NCBI GenBank assembly: GCA_035906055.1 | Contig: JAMIFV010000023.1 | Coordinates: 1-17,414, forward strand | Direction: 5' to 3' | DNA: 17,414 bases | Origin: JAMIFV01 sp035906055 | GTDB lineage: Bacteria > Pseudomonadota > Alphaproteobacteria > Rickettsiales > JABCZZ01 | Shown here: piece by piece, positions 1 to 6,611 of the stretch | How the letters are laid out: each line of letters begins with the position of its first letter | Numbering within the stretch: position 1 is the stretch's first letter | Program-made: the position numbers and the translations under genes | Notes under the pieces: generated by a model | Databases searched by the model: none | What the model was told of the DNA's origin: nothing | The model's input: the letters and a program-made list of their open reading frames with translations, nothing else

Positions 1-198
1 AAAACCGTAAAGTTAAAATCCTCTACGACAAGGCGGTGTATAAGCTGCGTGGCGGCATTGAGCGTTACTTCGGAAAGCTCAAGGAAAATAAACGCCTCTG
101 CCTGCGTTTCGACAAGGAAGACAAAGCTTTCCTCAGCTTCGTGGCACTCGCCGCAACTAAAATCCTCTATAACTGGAAAATTAGCTAACAGTGCCTAG
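1..198 (+). mobile_element. IS5-family insertion sequence, 3' end (left copy, partial)
   Basis: This is the right-hand end of an insertion sequence; its start lies outside the window. It holds the last 61 codons of a transposase (3-188) and about ten further bases. All 198 bases match the reverse complement of 17116-17313 without a difference, and the two sequences diverge at base 199, which sets the element boundary at or just before 198. The last four shared bases are CTAG (195-198), which may be target sequence rather than element. The transposase stop codon lies about ten bases from the end, so the terminal inverted repeat probably overlaps the end of the gene. Exact identity suggests recent transposition or gene conversion. 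Confidence 0.88.
3..188 (+). CDS. IS5-family transposase, C-terminal fragment (cut by window start)
   Basis: These are the last 61 residues of a DDE transposase that would cut and join the ends of its own element. The C-terminal catalytic signature of IS4/IS5-type enzymes is intact: Y(2)R(3)E(6)K, seen as YKLRGGIERYFGKLK, where the E is the third catalytic acid. It is followed by the usual RFDK stretch and a hydrophobic C-terminal helix. The reading frame is open to the window edge and stops with TAA at 186-188. The protein is identical to the end of the minus-strand copy at the other window edge. Subgroup placement (IS427-like) is an impression only. Confidence 0.85.
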   Translation, partial: NRKVKILYDKAVYKLRGGIERYFGKLKENKRLCLRFDKEDKAFLSFVALAATKILYNWKIS

Positions 199-733
199 CG
201 ATGATGAACGCAGACAACTTTTTGGCGGTAATATTGACATAAAGCTGACAGTTATTCCCAACGGCAAAGATGAAGTTCCTTTTGGTAGGCTCAGCATTGA
301 TACCAAAAATACTGACACACAAGGTATCTACAGCGCTTTTAGTTTTTTTATCGGCACGGATGGCAATGCTCCTGCACTTAAAGCGGCCATAACAACCGGC
401 AACATAGACGAAGTTCGCAAAAAGCTTGGCACGGAAGGTCAGCCTCCTGCACAGCAACTGCAGCAGTCCGGCGCATCTGAACCGGCTGCATCCGCGCCGG
501 AAAGAAATCCCGGTTTATTGGAGCAGATTAAAGAAAAGCTTCCTAGTTTCCCAGCACCATCAGGTGGCACTCCCTCGCCCCAGTCCATGATGGATAAGCC
601 GATCGATGTAGCCGTACTCGCTACCGAACTTGGCCTTAAGGTTCCCTCCGCAGAAGCGCAGACCGGAAGCGCTGGCGCTGCCACTTACGGCGGTACAGCC
701 AAGGCGCGCACCGGCACCCGTGACGTAAGCTGA
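191..733 (+). pseudogene. 3' part of an unknown gene interrupted by the IS
   Basis: I do not recognise this protein. The frame can be read from a GTG at 191, which lies inside the IS end, so the first codons come from the IS and the native 5' part is probably missing. Genuine host sequence starts at about 199. The first 70 residues look like a small beta/alpha domain with alternating hydrophobic residues. They are followed by a low-complexity linker rich in Ala, Pro, Ser and Gln (about residues 80-130) and a tail rich in Gly, Ala and Thr. The first half is more AT-rich than the linker and tail. There is no signal peptide or membrane segment. A good terminator follows the stop codon, which supports this as the true 3' end. 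GTG initiation two bases after the transposase stop could keep the fragment translated, but that is inference. Confidence 0.55.
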
Positions 734-755
734 TTTCTACACGTTTCTCTCCCTG

Positions 756-785
756 AGCCCTGCATGAAAGTGCAGGGCTTTTTTA
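756..785 (+). terminator. Rho-independent terminator
   Basis: A perfect 9-bp stem (AGCCCTGCA with TGCAGGGCT) closes a 6-base loop and runs straight into a T-rich stretch. It lies 22 bases after the stop of the truncated gene and ends that transcript before pstB. It also separates pstB from any transcription coming out of the IS. Confidence 0.88.
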
Positions 786-820
786 TTTATGTTGAAGAGA
801 AGGGCGCTTACGTCTAAGAG

Positions 821-841
821 GGAGGTGCACAAGGAATGTAG
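821..841 (+). promoter_or_regulatory. Strong RBS followed by an AUG-UAG start-stop, upstream of pstB
   Basis: GGAGGTG at 821-827 is the best Shine-Dalgarno match in this leader. Eight bases after it comes ATG (836-838), followed at once by the stop TAG (839-841). The pstB ATG at 856 has no Shine-Dalgarno of its own and lies 14 bases beyond this stop. No other in-frame ATG, GTG or TTG is available upstream for pstB. The arrangement would allow ribosomes to load at the strong site and re-initiate on pstB, or could hold ribosomes as a control point. Both readings are inference. Confidence 0.4.
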
Positions 842-855
842 TTAAAAATCATCTT

Positions 856-1635
856 ATGAATGCACCCCAGCCCAAAAGTCTGCCGCGCGTTTCCAGCAGG
901 GGGCTCAATGTGTTTTATGGCAGGAAGCAAGCCCTGTTTGACGTCAATCTCGACATCGACGCACAGGGGGTAACCGCGCTCATCGGGCCTTCAGGCTGTG
1001 GCAAATCCACATTTCTTCGTTGTATCAATCGCATGAACGACACAATTAACGGCTGCCGCGTGGAAGGGGCGCTTATTGTAGACAATGAGAATATCTACAA
1101 CCCGCATCAGGACCCGGTAGAATTGCGTTCACGCATCGGCATGGTGTTCCAGAAACCCAACCCGTTTCCCAAAAGCATTTATGATAATGTGGCTTACGGC
1201 CCGCGTATCCACAAGCTTTGCGAATCCAAAGCGGATATGGACAACCTCGTGCAGAAAAGCCTGATAGGGGCAGGGTTATGGGATGAAGTCAAAGACAGGC
1301 TGCATGAGCCGGGCACGGGGCTTTCCGGCGGCCAGCAGCAAAGGCTCTGCATAGCGCGCACGATTGCGGTGAACCCTAACATCATCCTCATGGACGAGCC
1401 TTGCTCCGCGCTCGATCCCATTGCCACGGCAAAAGTGGAAGAGCTTATCCATGAACTGCAAAAAAGTTTTACTATCGTCATTGTTACGCATTCCATGCAG
1501 CAGGCCGCGCGCGTTTCCATGAAAACGGCATTTTTCTATATGGGTAAAGTGCTTGAATACGGCGAGACATCGAAGATATTCACGCATCCGAGCTTAAAAC
1601 AGACTCAGGACTACATCACCGGCAGATATGGCTGA
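856..1635 (+). CDS. pstB: Phosphate ABC transporter ATP-binding protein
   Basis: This is the ATPase subunit of the high-affinity phosphate importer PstSCAB, acting on the cytoplasmic face of the inner membrane. At 259 residues it is of normal length and has every ABC motif: Walker A GPSGCGKST (44-52), the PstB-typical Q-loop FQKPNPFPKSIYDN (98-111), signature LSGGQQQR (156-163), Walker B ILMDEP (177-182), D-loop SALD (184-187) and switch His212. The QKPNPFP stretch and the C-terminal YITGRYG ending separate PstB from other importers. No pstS, pstC, pstA or phoU is in the window: upstream are a terminator and the IS, so pstB is separated here from its partners. The gene overlaps the next one by 8 bases. 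The start ATG is the first available but lacks a nearby ribosome-binding site. Confidence 0.95.
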   Translation: MNAPQPKSLPRVSSRGLNVFYGRKQALFDVNLDIDAQGVTALIGPSGCGKSTFLRCINRMNDTINGCRVEGALIVDNENIYNPHQDPVELRSRIGMVFQKPNPFPKSIYDNVAYGPRIHKLCESKADMDNLVQKSLIGAGLWDEVKDRLHEPGTGLSGGQQQRLCIARTIAVNPNIILMDEPCSALDPIATAKVEELIHELQKSFTIVIVTHSMQQAARVSMKTAFFYMGKVLEYGETSKIFTHPSLKQTQDYITGRYG

Positions 1636-2128
1636 AACCCTCAAAGATTATGTGACCATAGAGCCGCTGCCGGACGAAGAAGGCGGCAACCGTGACGAAC
1701 GCCGTTATTCCTCGCAACTCTACAGCTATTGGAACCAGCTCAGGGGAAAGAGGCTGTTTCCCAGTGAGGACGTGCTGAACCCTGAAGCCATAGCGCATAT
1801 CTGGCCGCATTGCTTTCTCATTCAGGTCAATGACCTGAAGAACCGCAAGCGTGCTGACTTTACGTATCTGGGCAGTGAGATCCTGCGCGTATATCATGAC
1901 CTGTTATCGCTTGAAGACACCGGCGATTTCATCTCACCAAGCTCCAGCCATCTTTCTCAGAATTTCTGGCAGGTTATCGAGACCCACAAGCCCATCATGC
2001 AGTCAGGACAATTCACGACGAGCAGGGGGAACCTTATCAAGTTCCGCCAGTGCCTGCTACCGCTGGGCAAGTCCGACAGCGAAGTGGAAGCCATCTTCGG
2101 CAGCGCAAGGCTGAAGTTATATCCTTAA
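1628..2128 (+). CDS. PAS_5-type domain protein
   Basis: A soluble 166-residue protein that resembles the PAS_5 family (Pfam PF07310), small proteins found mainly in Alphaproteobacteria whose ligand and partner are mostly unknown. Features in keeping with the family are an N-terminal segment followed by YWNQLRG, the PEAIAHIWPHCFLIQV stretch, a YLGSEI motif and a C-terminal LLPLG strand before the final FGSARL. It has no kinase, GGDEF or DNA-binding domain, so any sensing must act through another protein. The start overlaps the pstB stop by 8 bases in another frame, which implies translational coupling. A link between phosphate import and this PAS protein is suggested only by that overlap. Confidence 0.7.
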   Translation: MAETLKDYVTIEPLPDEEGGNRDERRYSSQLYSYWNQLRGKRLFPSEDVLNPEAIAHIWPHCFLIQVNDLKNRKRADFTYLGSEILRVYHDLLSLEDTGDFISPSSSHLSQNFWQVIETHKPIMQSGQFTTSRGNLIKFRQCLLPLGKSDSEVEAIFGSARLKLYP

Positions 2129-2201
2129 AGAAATAATATAAACAGCAAAAACAGTTGCTTGTGCGTGTATTTTAACAAAATCCATGTAATAAAACTGTCA
2201 T

Positions 2202-2230
2202 TTGTTAATAACAGGATTATTGTATATTAT
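2202..2230 (+). promoter_or_regulatory. Sigma70-like promoter for the unknown gene at 2263
   Basis: A -35 box TTGTTA (2202-2207) and a -10 box TATTAT (2225-2230) are separated by 17 bases in an AT-rich spacer. The predicted transcript would start near 2237, before the ATG at 2263. The -35 overlaps a short palindrome, TGTTAATAACA (2203-2213), which could be an operator. The rest of the spacer 2129-2201 shows only a weak 5-bp hairpin. Confidence 0.5.
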
Positions 2231-2262
2231 TGGACAAGCATAAAATTTTAAAAGAAGCGGTC

Positions 2263-2841
2263 ATGGCTGACACTCCTGATTTTTCCGTTTTACTTACCAA
2301 TAATAACGTCGATGCATCCGGAATGCGTCAGGCCATGGCTACAGCAGCAACAGTTCCTGTCATCCCAAACGAAGCAGGTGTAACGTTGCGTGCACAACTG
2401 GCCATTATGGAAGCTGTTGAGAAAAAAGGCAGCAAACTCGGGGAAGCATTAGACAACGCGATAAGATTGGGCGGCCCGCTGGAGGGCACAATGTTATCCG
2501 GCTTACTCGAAGCCACTAAAGAAGTCTTAAGTGCGAATAATGGCCAGGTTGGCAGCACCGTTATTCTGCCCGACAGAAAAGGTGAGTATGTCTACATTAT
2601 CGATACCAGCCAAGATACTGTGGTTAACGCCAAACTTAGCGTAGATGCTAAAACGCGTGCCACATCTATTGATACGAAGGAGTCTATTACAGCGTACGCT
2701 AAGAATACTCCATTCTTACATACAGAACAGGAAGAGCTTCGCCGGGTCACTATAGACAGGGCTCACGGCTCGCTTGGTCAATTTAATGATCTTGTGCAGG
2801 AAATGGCAGCCGGGCTAAAGGTAGCGCCTCGAGGAAGGTAA
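2263..2841 (+). CDS. Hypothetical protein, unknown family
   Basis: I do not recognise this protein of 192 residues. I chose ATG 2263 because a purine-rich AAAGAAG stretch lies just upstream, and because a longer reading from TTG 2230 would begin inside the predicted -10 box. It has no signal peptide, no membrane segment and no cysteine. The first 40 residues are small and polar. The middle (about 45-95) looks helical with a repeated small-residue and leucine pattern. Residues 100-135 form alternating hydrophobic strands (VGSTVILPDRKGEYVYII), and the C-terminal 50 residues are charged and helical. Base composition is more AT-rich than pstB or thrS, which fits a lineage-specific or acquired gene. 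It stands alone, with its own promoter and a convergent neighbour. Confidence 0.7.
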   Translation: MADTPDFSVLLTNNNVDASGMRQAMATAATVPVIPNEAGVTLRAQLAIMEAVEKKGSKLGEALDNAIRLGGPLEGTMLSGLLEATKEVLSANNGQVGSTVILPDRKGEYVYIIDTSQDTVVNAKLSVDAKTRATSIDTKESITAYAKNTPFLHTEQEELRRVTIDRAHGSLGQFNDLVQEMAAGLKVAPRGR

Positions 2842-2853
2842 CCATATTTGCCG

Positions 2854-2884
2854 TCCATAATTATCGTATAATATATATTATGGA
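2854..2884. repeat. AT-rich inverted repeat between convergent genes
   Basis: TCCATAAT (2854-2861) and ATTATGGA (2877-2884) form an 8-bp stem around an AT-rich loop, between the unknown gene and the convergent queA. It could be a weak two-way terminator, but the stem is AT-rich and there is no clean T-run. Confidence 0.3.
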
Positions 2885-2904
2885 AAATAAGCTATAGATT
2901 AAAC

Positions 2905-3924
2905 TCAGGGCCTTATGAGTAAACTGGCATCCCCATACGAATAAAACCGGTATCTGGCCGCTATAGCATGGCTATAGGCATCCTTCATCTTGTCCAGCCC
3001 CATGAACGCACTCACCAGCATGAATAACGTCGAACACGGCAAATGAAAATTTGTGAGCAACATATCCACTGCTTTGAATGCATAACCCGGAGTTATAAAA
3101 ATATTCGTCTCACCGTTATAGGGTTTTACCGTGCCGTCATCCGCCGCTGCGCTCTCCAGCGTCCTCAGCGATGTCGTACCCACAGCTATGACCCTGCCGC
3201 CCTCCGCCTTGCACTTGTTTATCAGGGTCGCAGCCTCATCAGATAACATGGCATATTCACTATGCATGATATGTGCCTGCGTATCCTCAGCTTTTACCGG
3301 CTGGAACGTGCCCGCGCCCACATGCAGCGTTACGAACACGCGCTTAACCCCTGTGGAATCTAGTTTTTTCAGCAATTCCCCGGTAAAATGCAGGCCCGCA
3401 GTGGGAGCCGCCACGGCTCCGCAATGCCTTGCATAGACTGTCTGATAGTTCAGGGCATCCTCGGATCTGGCCTGCCTTTTCATATAGGGTGGCAGCGGCA
3501 TCTCACCATGCGCATCAAGATAACTGAATATGTCGCTATTATTGAAGGATAATTCTACGATGCCGCCTTCACGTTTGCAATGTATCTCAGCTTCCAGATC
3601 ATTGTTAAATAATACCTTATCACCTACAACCAGCTTTTTGGATGGCCTGGTAAACGCTTCCCAGTTACCGTCCGCCCGCTGACGCAAAAGCGTTACAGTA
3701 ATGCGCGCTTCGCCACGCTTTCCGGTAATGCGGGCCGGGATAACCTTGGTATCGTTAAACACCATAACGTCGCCTGGTTTTATATATGCCAGAACGTCGT
3801 TTATGGCCTTATCCTGATAGCCCGCATTATCAACCACCAGCATCCTTGCAGAATCCCTGGGATTTGCCGGTTCCGTGGCGATTAGCTCTTCAGGTAGGAC
3901 AAAGTCAAAAAGCGCTGTTTTCAT
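2905..3924 (-). CDS. queA: tRNA preQ1(34) S-adenosylmethionine ribosyltransferase-isomerase
   Basis: QueA transfers the ribosyl part of S-adenosylmethionine to preQ1 at tRNA position 34, making epoxyqueuosine, in the cytoplasm. The sequence shows the family throughout: N-terminal FDFVLPEELIA, the RDSARMLVVD segment, VMVFNDTKVIPAR, the PTAGLHFT motif with the nearby LHVGAGTF, the GTTSLRTLES stretch, TNFHLPCSTL, and the YRFYSYGDASLLI ending. From ATG 3924 the protein has 339 residues, close to the usual size of about 340-350. The frame stays open to 3984, but the extra 20 residues do not look like QueA. No tgt gene is adjacent. The start codon lies only about ten bases from a well-placed -10 box, so the mRNA may be nearly leaderless. 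Confidence 0.96.
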   Translation of the reverse strand: MKTALFDFVLPEELIATEPANPRDSARMLVVDNAGYQDKAINDVLAYIKPGDVMVFNDTKVIPARITGKRGEARITVTLLRQRADGNWEAFTRPSKKLVVGDKVLFNNDLEAEIHCKREGGIVELSFNNSDIFSYLDAHGEMPLPPYMKRQARSEDALNYQTVYARHCGAVAAPTAGLHFTGELLKKLDSTGVKRVFVTLHVGAGTFQPVKAEDTQAHIMHSEYAMLSDEAATLINKCKAEGGRVIAVGTTSLRTLESAAADDGTVKPYNGETNIFITPGYAFKAVDMLLTNFHLPCSTLFMLVSAFMGLDKMKDAYSHAIAARYRFYSYGDASLLIRP

Positions 3925-3933
3925 AGGGCAACA

Positions 3934-3962
3934 GTTATAAGCAAAGGCGCAGAACCAGTCAA
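3934..3962 (-). promoter_or_regulatory. Sigma70-like promoter of queA
   Basis: Read on the minus strand, TTGACT (3962-3957) and TATAAC (3939-3934) are separated by exactly 17 bases. The expected transcription start, about seven bases past the -10, is near 3927, leaving only a few bases before the queA ATG at 3924. Confidence 0.6.
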
Positions 3963-3969
3963 TCTGCCC

Positions 3970-3997
3970 TTGACAGCAGGCCACTTCCGGCTAATGT
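3970..3997 (+). promoter_or_regulatory. Sigma70-like promoter of thrS
   Basis: A consensus -35 TTGACA (3970-3975) and a -10 TAATGT (3992-3997) lie 16 bases apart. The predicted leader before the thrS ATG at 4037 is about 30 bases, with no sign of a T-box or other long leader. The -35 boxes of this promoter and the opposite queA promoter are only 7 bases apart, so RNA polymerase binding at one may hinder the other. Confidence 0.55.
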
Positions 3998-4036
3998 TCG
4001 ATTCCTTTTAACAATTCGAGGCTTACGCGGCTTTTC

Positions 4037-5950
4037 ATGTCTGTAACTATTACCCTGCCCGATAACAGCACCCGCGTATTTGATGCCCCCGTCACTGGTG
4101 AAACGATAGCCGCCTCCATCGGAGCAGGCCTTGCCAAGGCCGCTCTGGCCGTCAAGGTCAATGGCGAGATGCGCGATCTTTACCTGCCCATCAGCGCCGA
4201 TGCCCGCATCGAGATCATCACGCCCAAATCCGAAGAAGGCCTCGACATTATCCGCCATGACGCCGCCCATTTAATGGCCGAAGCGGTAAAGGAACTTTAC
4301 CCCGATACGCAGGTCACCATCGGCCCGGCCATTGAGAATGGCTTCTACTATGACTTCGCACGAGAAAAACCTTTCACCACGGAAGACCTTGCCGGTATCG
4401 AAGCCCGCATGCGCGAGATCAGCCAGCGCGCCGAGTCCATCCGCCGCGAGGAATGGAAGCGCGACGACGCGGTAGCCTTCTTCAAGAGCATCGGTGAAGA
4501 CTATAAAGCGGAGATCATCGCCAGCATTCCCGCCGATCAGGCTATCGGCCTGTACCGTCAGGGCGGATTCATCGACCTGTGCCGAGGCCCCCATGCGCCC
4601 AGCACCGCGCATGTGAAAGCCTTCAAGCTCATGAAGGTTGCAGGCGCTTACTGGCGCGGCGACAGCAACAACGCCATGCTCCAGCGTATTTACGGCACCG
4701 CATGGGCAGACGAAAAGCAGCTCAAGGCCTACCTCACCATGCTGGAGGAAGCCGAAAAACGCGACCACCGCAAACTGGGCAAGGAACTCGACCTCTTCCA
4801 CATTGAGGAACACTCCCCCGGCATGATTTTCTGGCATGACAAGGGCTGGACGCTTTACCGCACGCTGGAAAATTACGTGCGTGAAAAGATCCGCCGCAGA
4901 GGCTACATCGAAGTGCGCACACCCGTGCTGGTGGACCGCTCGCTCTGGGAAGCCTCCGGCCACTGGGAGAAGTTCCGCGAAAACATGTTCACCGCCGAAG
5001 CGGACGAAGGCAAGGTAATGGCGCTCAAGCCCATGAACTGCCCCTGTCACGTGCAGATATTCAAGCAGGGCCTGAAAAGCTACCGCGACCTGCCGCTGCG
5101 CATGGCCGAATTTGGCAATTGCCATCGCAATGAATCTTCCGGCTCCATGCACGGCATCATGCGTGTGCGCGGCTTCGTGCAGGACGACGCGCATATCTTC
5201 TGCATGGAAGAACAGATCAACAGCGAAACCGTTGCTTTCTGCGACCTGCTGAAGGAAGTCTATAAAGACCTCGGCTTTACCGAAATCCGCGTAAAATTCT
5301 CCGACCGGCCGCCCGTGCGCGCCGGTGAAGACGCTACATGGGATAAAGCCGAAGGTGCGCTCAAAGCCGCTATTGAAGCCACCGGCCTCCCCTACTCCAT
5401 GAACCCCGGAGAAGGGGCTTTCTACGGCCCCAAGCTTGAATTCGTGCTGCGTGACGTGATAGGCCGCGACTGGCAGTGCGGTACGCTGCAGGTGGACTTC
5501 GTACTGCCTGAACGCCTCGGCGCCGAATATATCGGCCCGGATGGCGCCAAGCACCGCCCTGTGATGCTGCACCGCGCAGTGCTGGGGTCGCTGGAACGCT
5601 TCATCGGCATCCTTATCGAAGAGCACGCAGGCAAGTTCCCGCTCTGGCTTTCGCCCGTGCAGGTTATGGTGACCACCATTACCAACGACGCGGACGATTA
5701 CGCGCAGCAAGTGCAGAAGGCCCTGCTCGATGCGGGCATCCGCGCCGGAATTGACGTGTCCTCGAGCAAGATCAATTATAAGATCCGCGAACACTCCAAT
5801 GCAAAAGTGCCTGCCATTATGGCGCTCGGTGCCCGTGAAAAGGAACAGAAAACGGTTTCCATACGCCGCCTCGATTCCGAAAAGCAGACCGTGATGCCGC
5901 TCAGCGAAGCGATCACCGCATTGCTGGCGGAAGCACGGGTTCCGGTATGA
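4037..5950 (+). CDS. thrS: Threonine--tRNA ligase
   Basis: Threonyl-tRNA synthetase charges tRNA-Thr in the cytoplasm. At 637 residues it is full length with the standard order: N-terminal TGS domain (1-63), editing domain with the HxxxH pair His74/His78 and D180/C182/H186 that clear Ser-tRNA-Thr, a class II catalytic core, and a C-terminal anticodon-binding domain from about 540. The catalytic zinc ligands are present as C335 (MNCPC), H386 (DDAHIF) and H512 (MLHRA). Motif 2 is RMAEFGNCHRNESSG. A GAGG at 4018-4021 is the only upstream ribosome-binding candidate and lies rather far from the ATG. The gene overlaps the next one by ATGA, and infC follows after it, a conserved thrS-infC neighbourhood. 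Confidence 0.97.
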   Translation: MSVTITLPDNSTRVFDAPVTGETIAASIGAGLAKAALAVKVNGEMRDLYLPISADARIEIITPKSEEGLDIIRHDAAHLMAEAVKELYPDTQVTIGPAIENGFYYDFAREKPFTTEDLAGIEARMREISQRAESIRREEWKRDDAVAFFKSIGEDYKAEIIASIPADQAIGLYRQGGFIDLCRGPHAPSTAHVKAFKLMKVAGAYWRGDSNNAMLQRIYGTAWADEKQLKAYLTMLEEAEKRDHRKLGKELDLFHIEEHSPGMIFWHDKGWTLYRTLENYVREKIRRRGYIEVRTPVLVDRSLWEASGHWEKFRENMFTAEADEGKVMALKPMNCPCHVQIFKQGLKSYRDLPLRMAEFGNCHRNESSGSMHGIMRVRGFVQDDAHIFCMEEQINSETVAFCDLLKEVYKDLGFTEIRVKFSDRPPVRAGEDATWDKAEGALKAAIEATGLPYSMNPGEGAFYGPKLEFVLRDVIGRDWQCGTLQVDFVLPERLGAEYIGPDGAKHRPVMLHRAVLGSLERFIGILIEEHAGKFPLWLSPVQVMVTTITNDADDYAQQVQKALLDAGIRAGIDVSSSKINYKIREHSNAKVPAIMALGAREKEQKTVSIRRLDSEKQTVMPLSEAITALLAEARVPV

Positions 5951-6582
5951 TACGCAAGGCTACCATAGCCGCGCTCGCATGGGTTTTGCTTTCCGCCTTT
6001 TCCGAACCGTTACCTGAAGGATTCACCAGGGAAGGCAAGGGGGATAGCATCAGGCATGAGAAGTCCGGCTTTGCATTTCCCCCTTCCCTGCTTGGTTTTA
6101 ATTCCGCAGACCAGCTCATCCATACCCATGAGGCGAATAATATCTCAGTCGGCTACCATTATTACGCGCCTGTGCGCAGCGAGAAAGAGCATGCCCCGAA
6201 TATCGCCGCCACCGTCCATATTTATCACCCGCGCAATGAACGTGCTTCTGACAGCTCTAATGCGCGGATCAATGCAGAGAACGCGCTGACGATCAGTGAG
6301 ATATCCGCCTCGCATAAGGGGGCATTGCGTGATCTGGAAAGCAAACCAGTGAAGGGAAAATGCGCCCGGAAAGATATTTTAGGCGCTTATAACTCATTTA
6401 ATGTATATTTTTCTGATGGTTCAAATCAAGGCAAGACAATACCCGGCGAAGTCTATATCTTTTTGATGGCAGATTGGATAATTAAGTTCCAATTCACCAG
6501 CAATCAGAAATCCACTGATACCACGCTTGAATTTGTGAAATCGTTCTTTAAAGCGAACGAAAATCACATTACCTGCACCTGA
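5947..6582 (+). CDS. Predicted exported protein of unknown function
   Basis: I do not recognise this 211-residue protein. The start ATG overlaps the thrS stop (ATGA), so translation is probably coupled. Residues 2-19 form a short signal peptide: R and K, then a hydrophobic run ending in SAFSEPLP, with likely cleavage near residue 19, and no lipobox cysteine. The mature part has few hydrophobic runs, consistent with a periplasmic or surface protein. It contains two cysteines, one in the middle (GKCARKD) and one near the C-terminus, which could form a disulfide. The overall pattern of a small beta-rich domain ending in a helix (TTLEFVKSFFKAN) resembles small domains of secreted proteins in general. 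Position between thrS and infC is unusual. The 3' half is noticeably more AT-rich than thrS. Confidence 0.72.
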   Translation: MIRKATIAALAWVLLSAFSEPLPEGFTREGKGDSIRHEKSGFAFPPSLLGFNSADQLIHTHEANNISVGYHYYAPVRSEKEHAPNIAATVHIYHPRNERASDSSNARINAENALTISEISASHKGALRDLESKPVKGKCARKDILGAYNSFNVYFSDGSNQGKTIPGEVYIFLMADWIIKFQFTSNQKSTDTTLEFVKSFFKANENHITCT

Positions 6583-6611
6583 CTTTTTTCATTAACAACA
6601 CAAGGACGACT

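Noticed and set aside
2194..2212. Pho-box-like CTGTCAT near the phosphate gene pstB
   Set aside because: Only one half-site matches; the expected second repeat is absent, and the site is downstream of pstB.
2230..2262. TTG start for the unknown gene at 2263
   Set aside because: The TTG begins inside the predicted -10 box, whereas ATG 2263 has a purine-rich stretch just upstream.
3925..3984. N-terminal extension of QueA by 20 residues
   Set aside because: The extension is cysteine-rich, does not resemble QueA, and runs through the predicted promoter; MKTALFDFVLP is the family's normal start.
4271..5794. Minus-strand open frame of 507 codons opposite thrS
   Set aside because: It is antisense to a full-length, motif-complete thrS. 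Its composition (rich in His, Val, Ala, Phe, Gly) is what a GC-biased third position produces on the opposite strand, and no known domain is visible.
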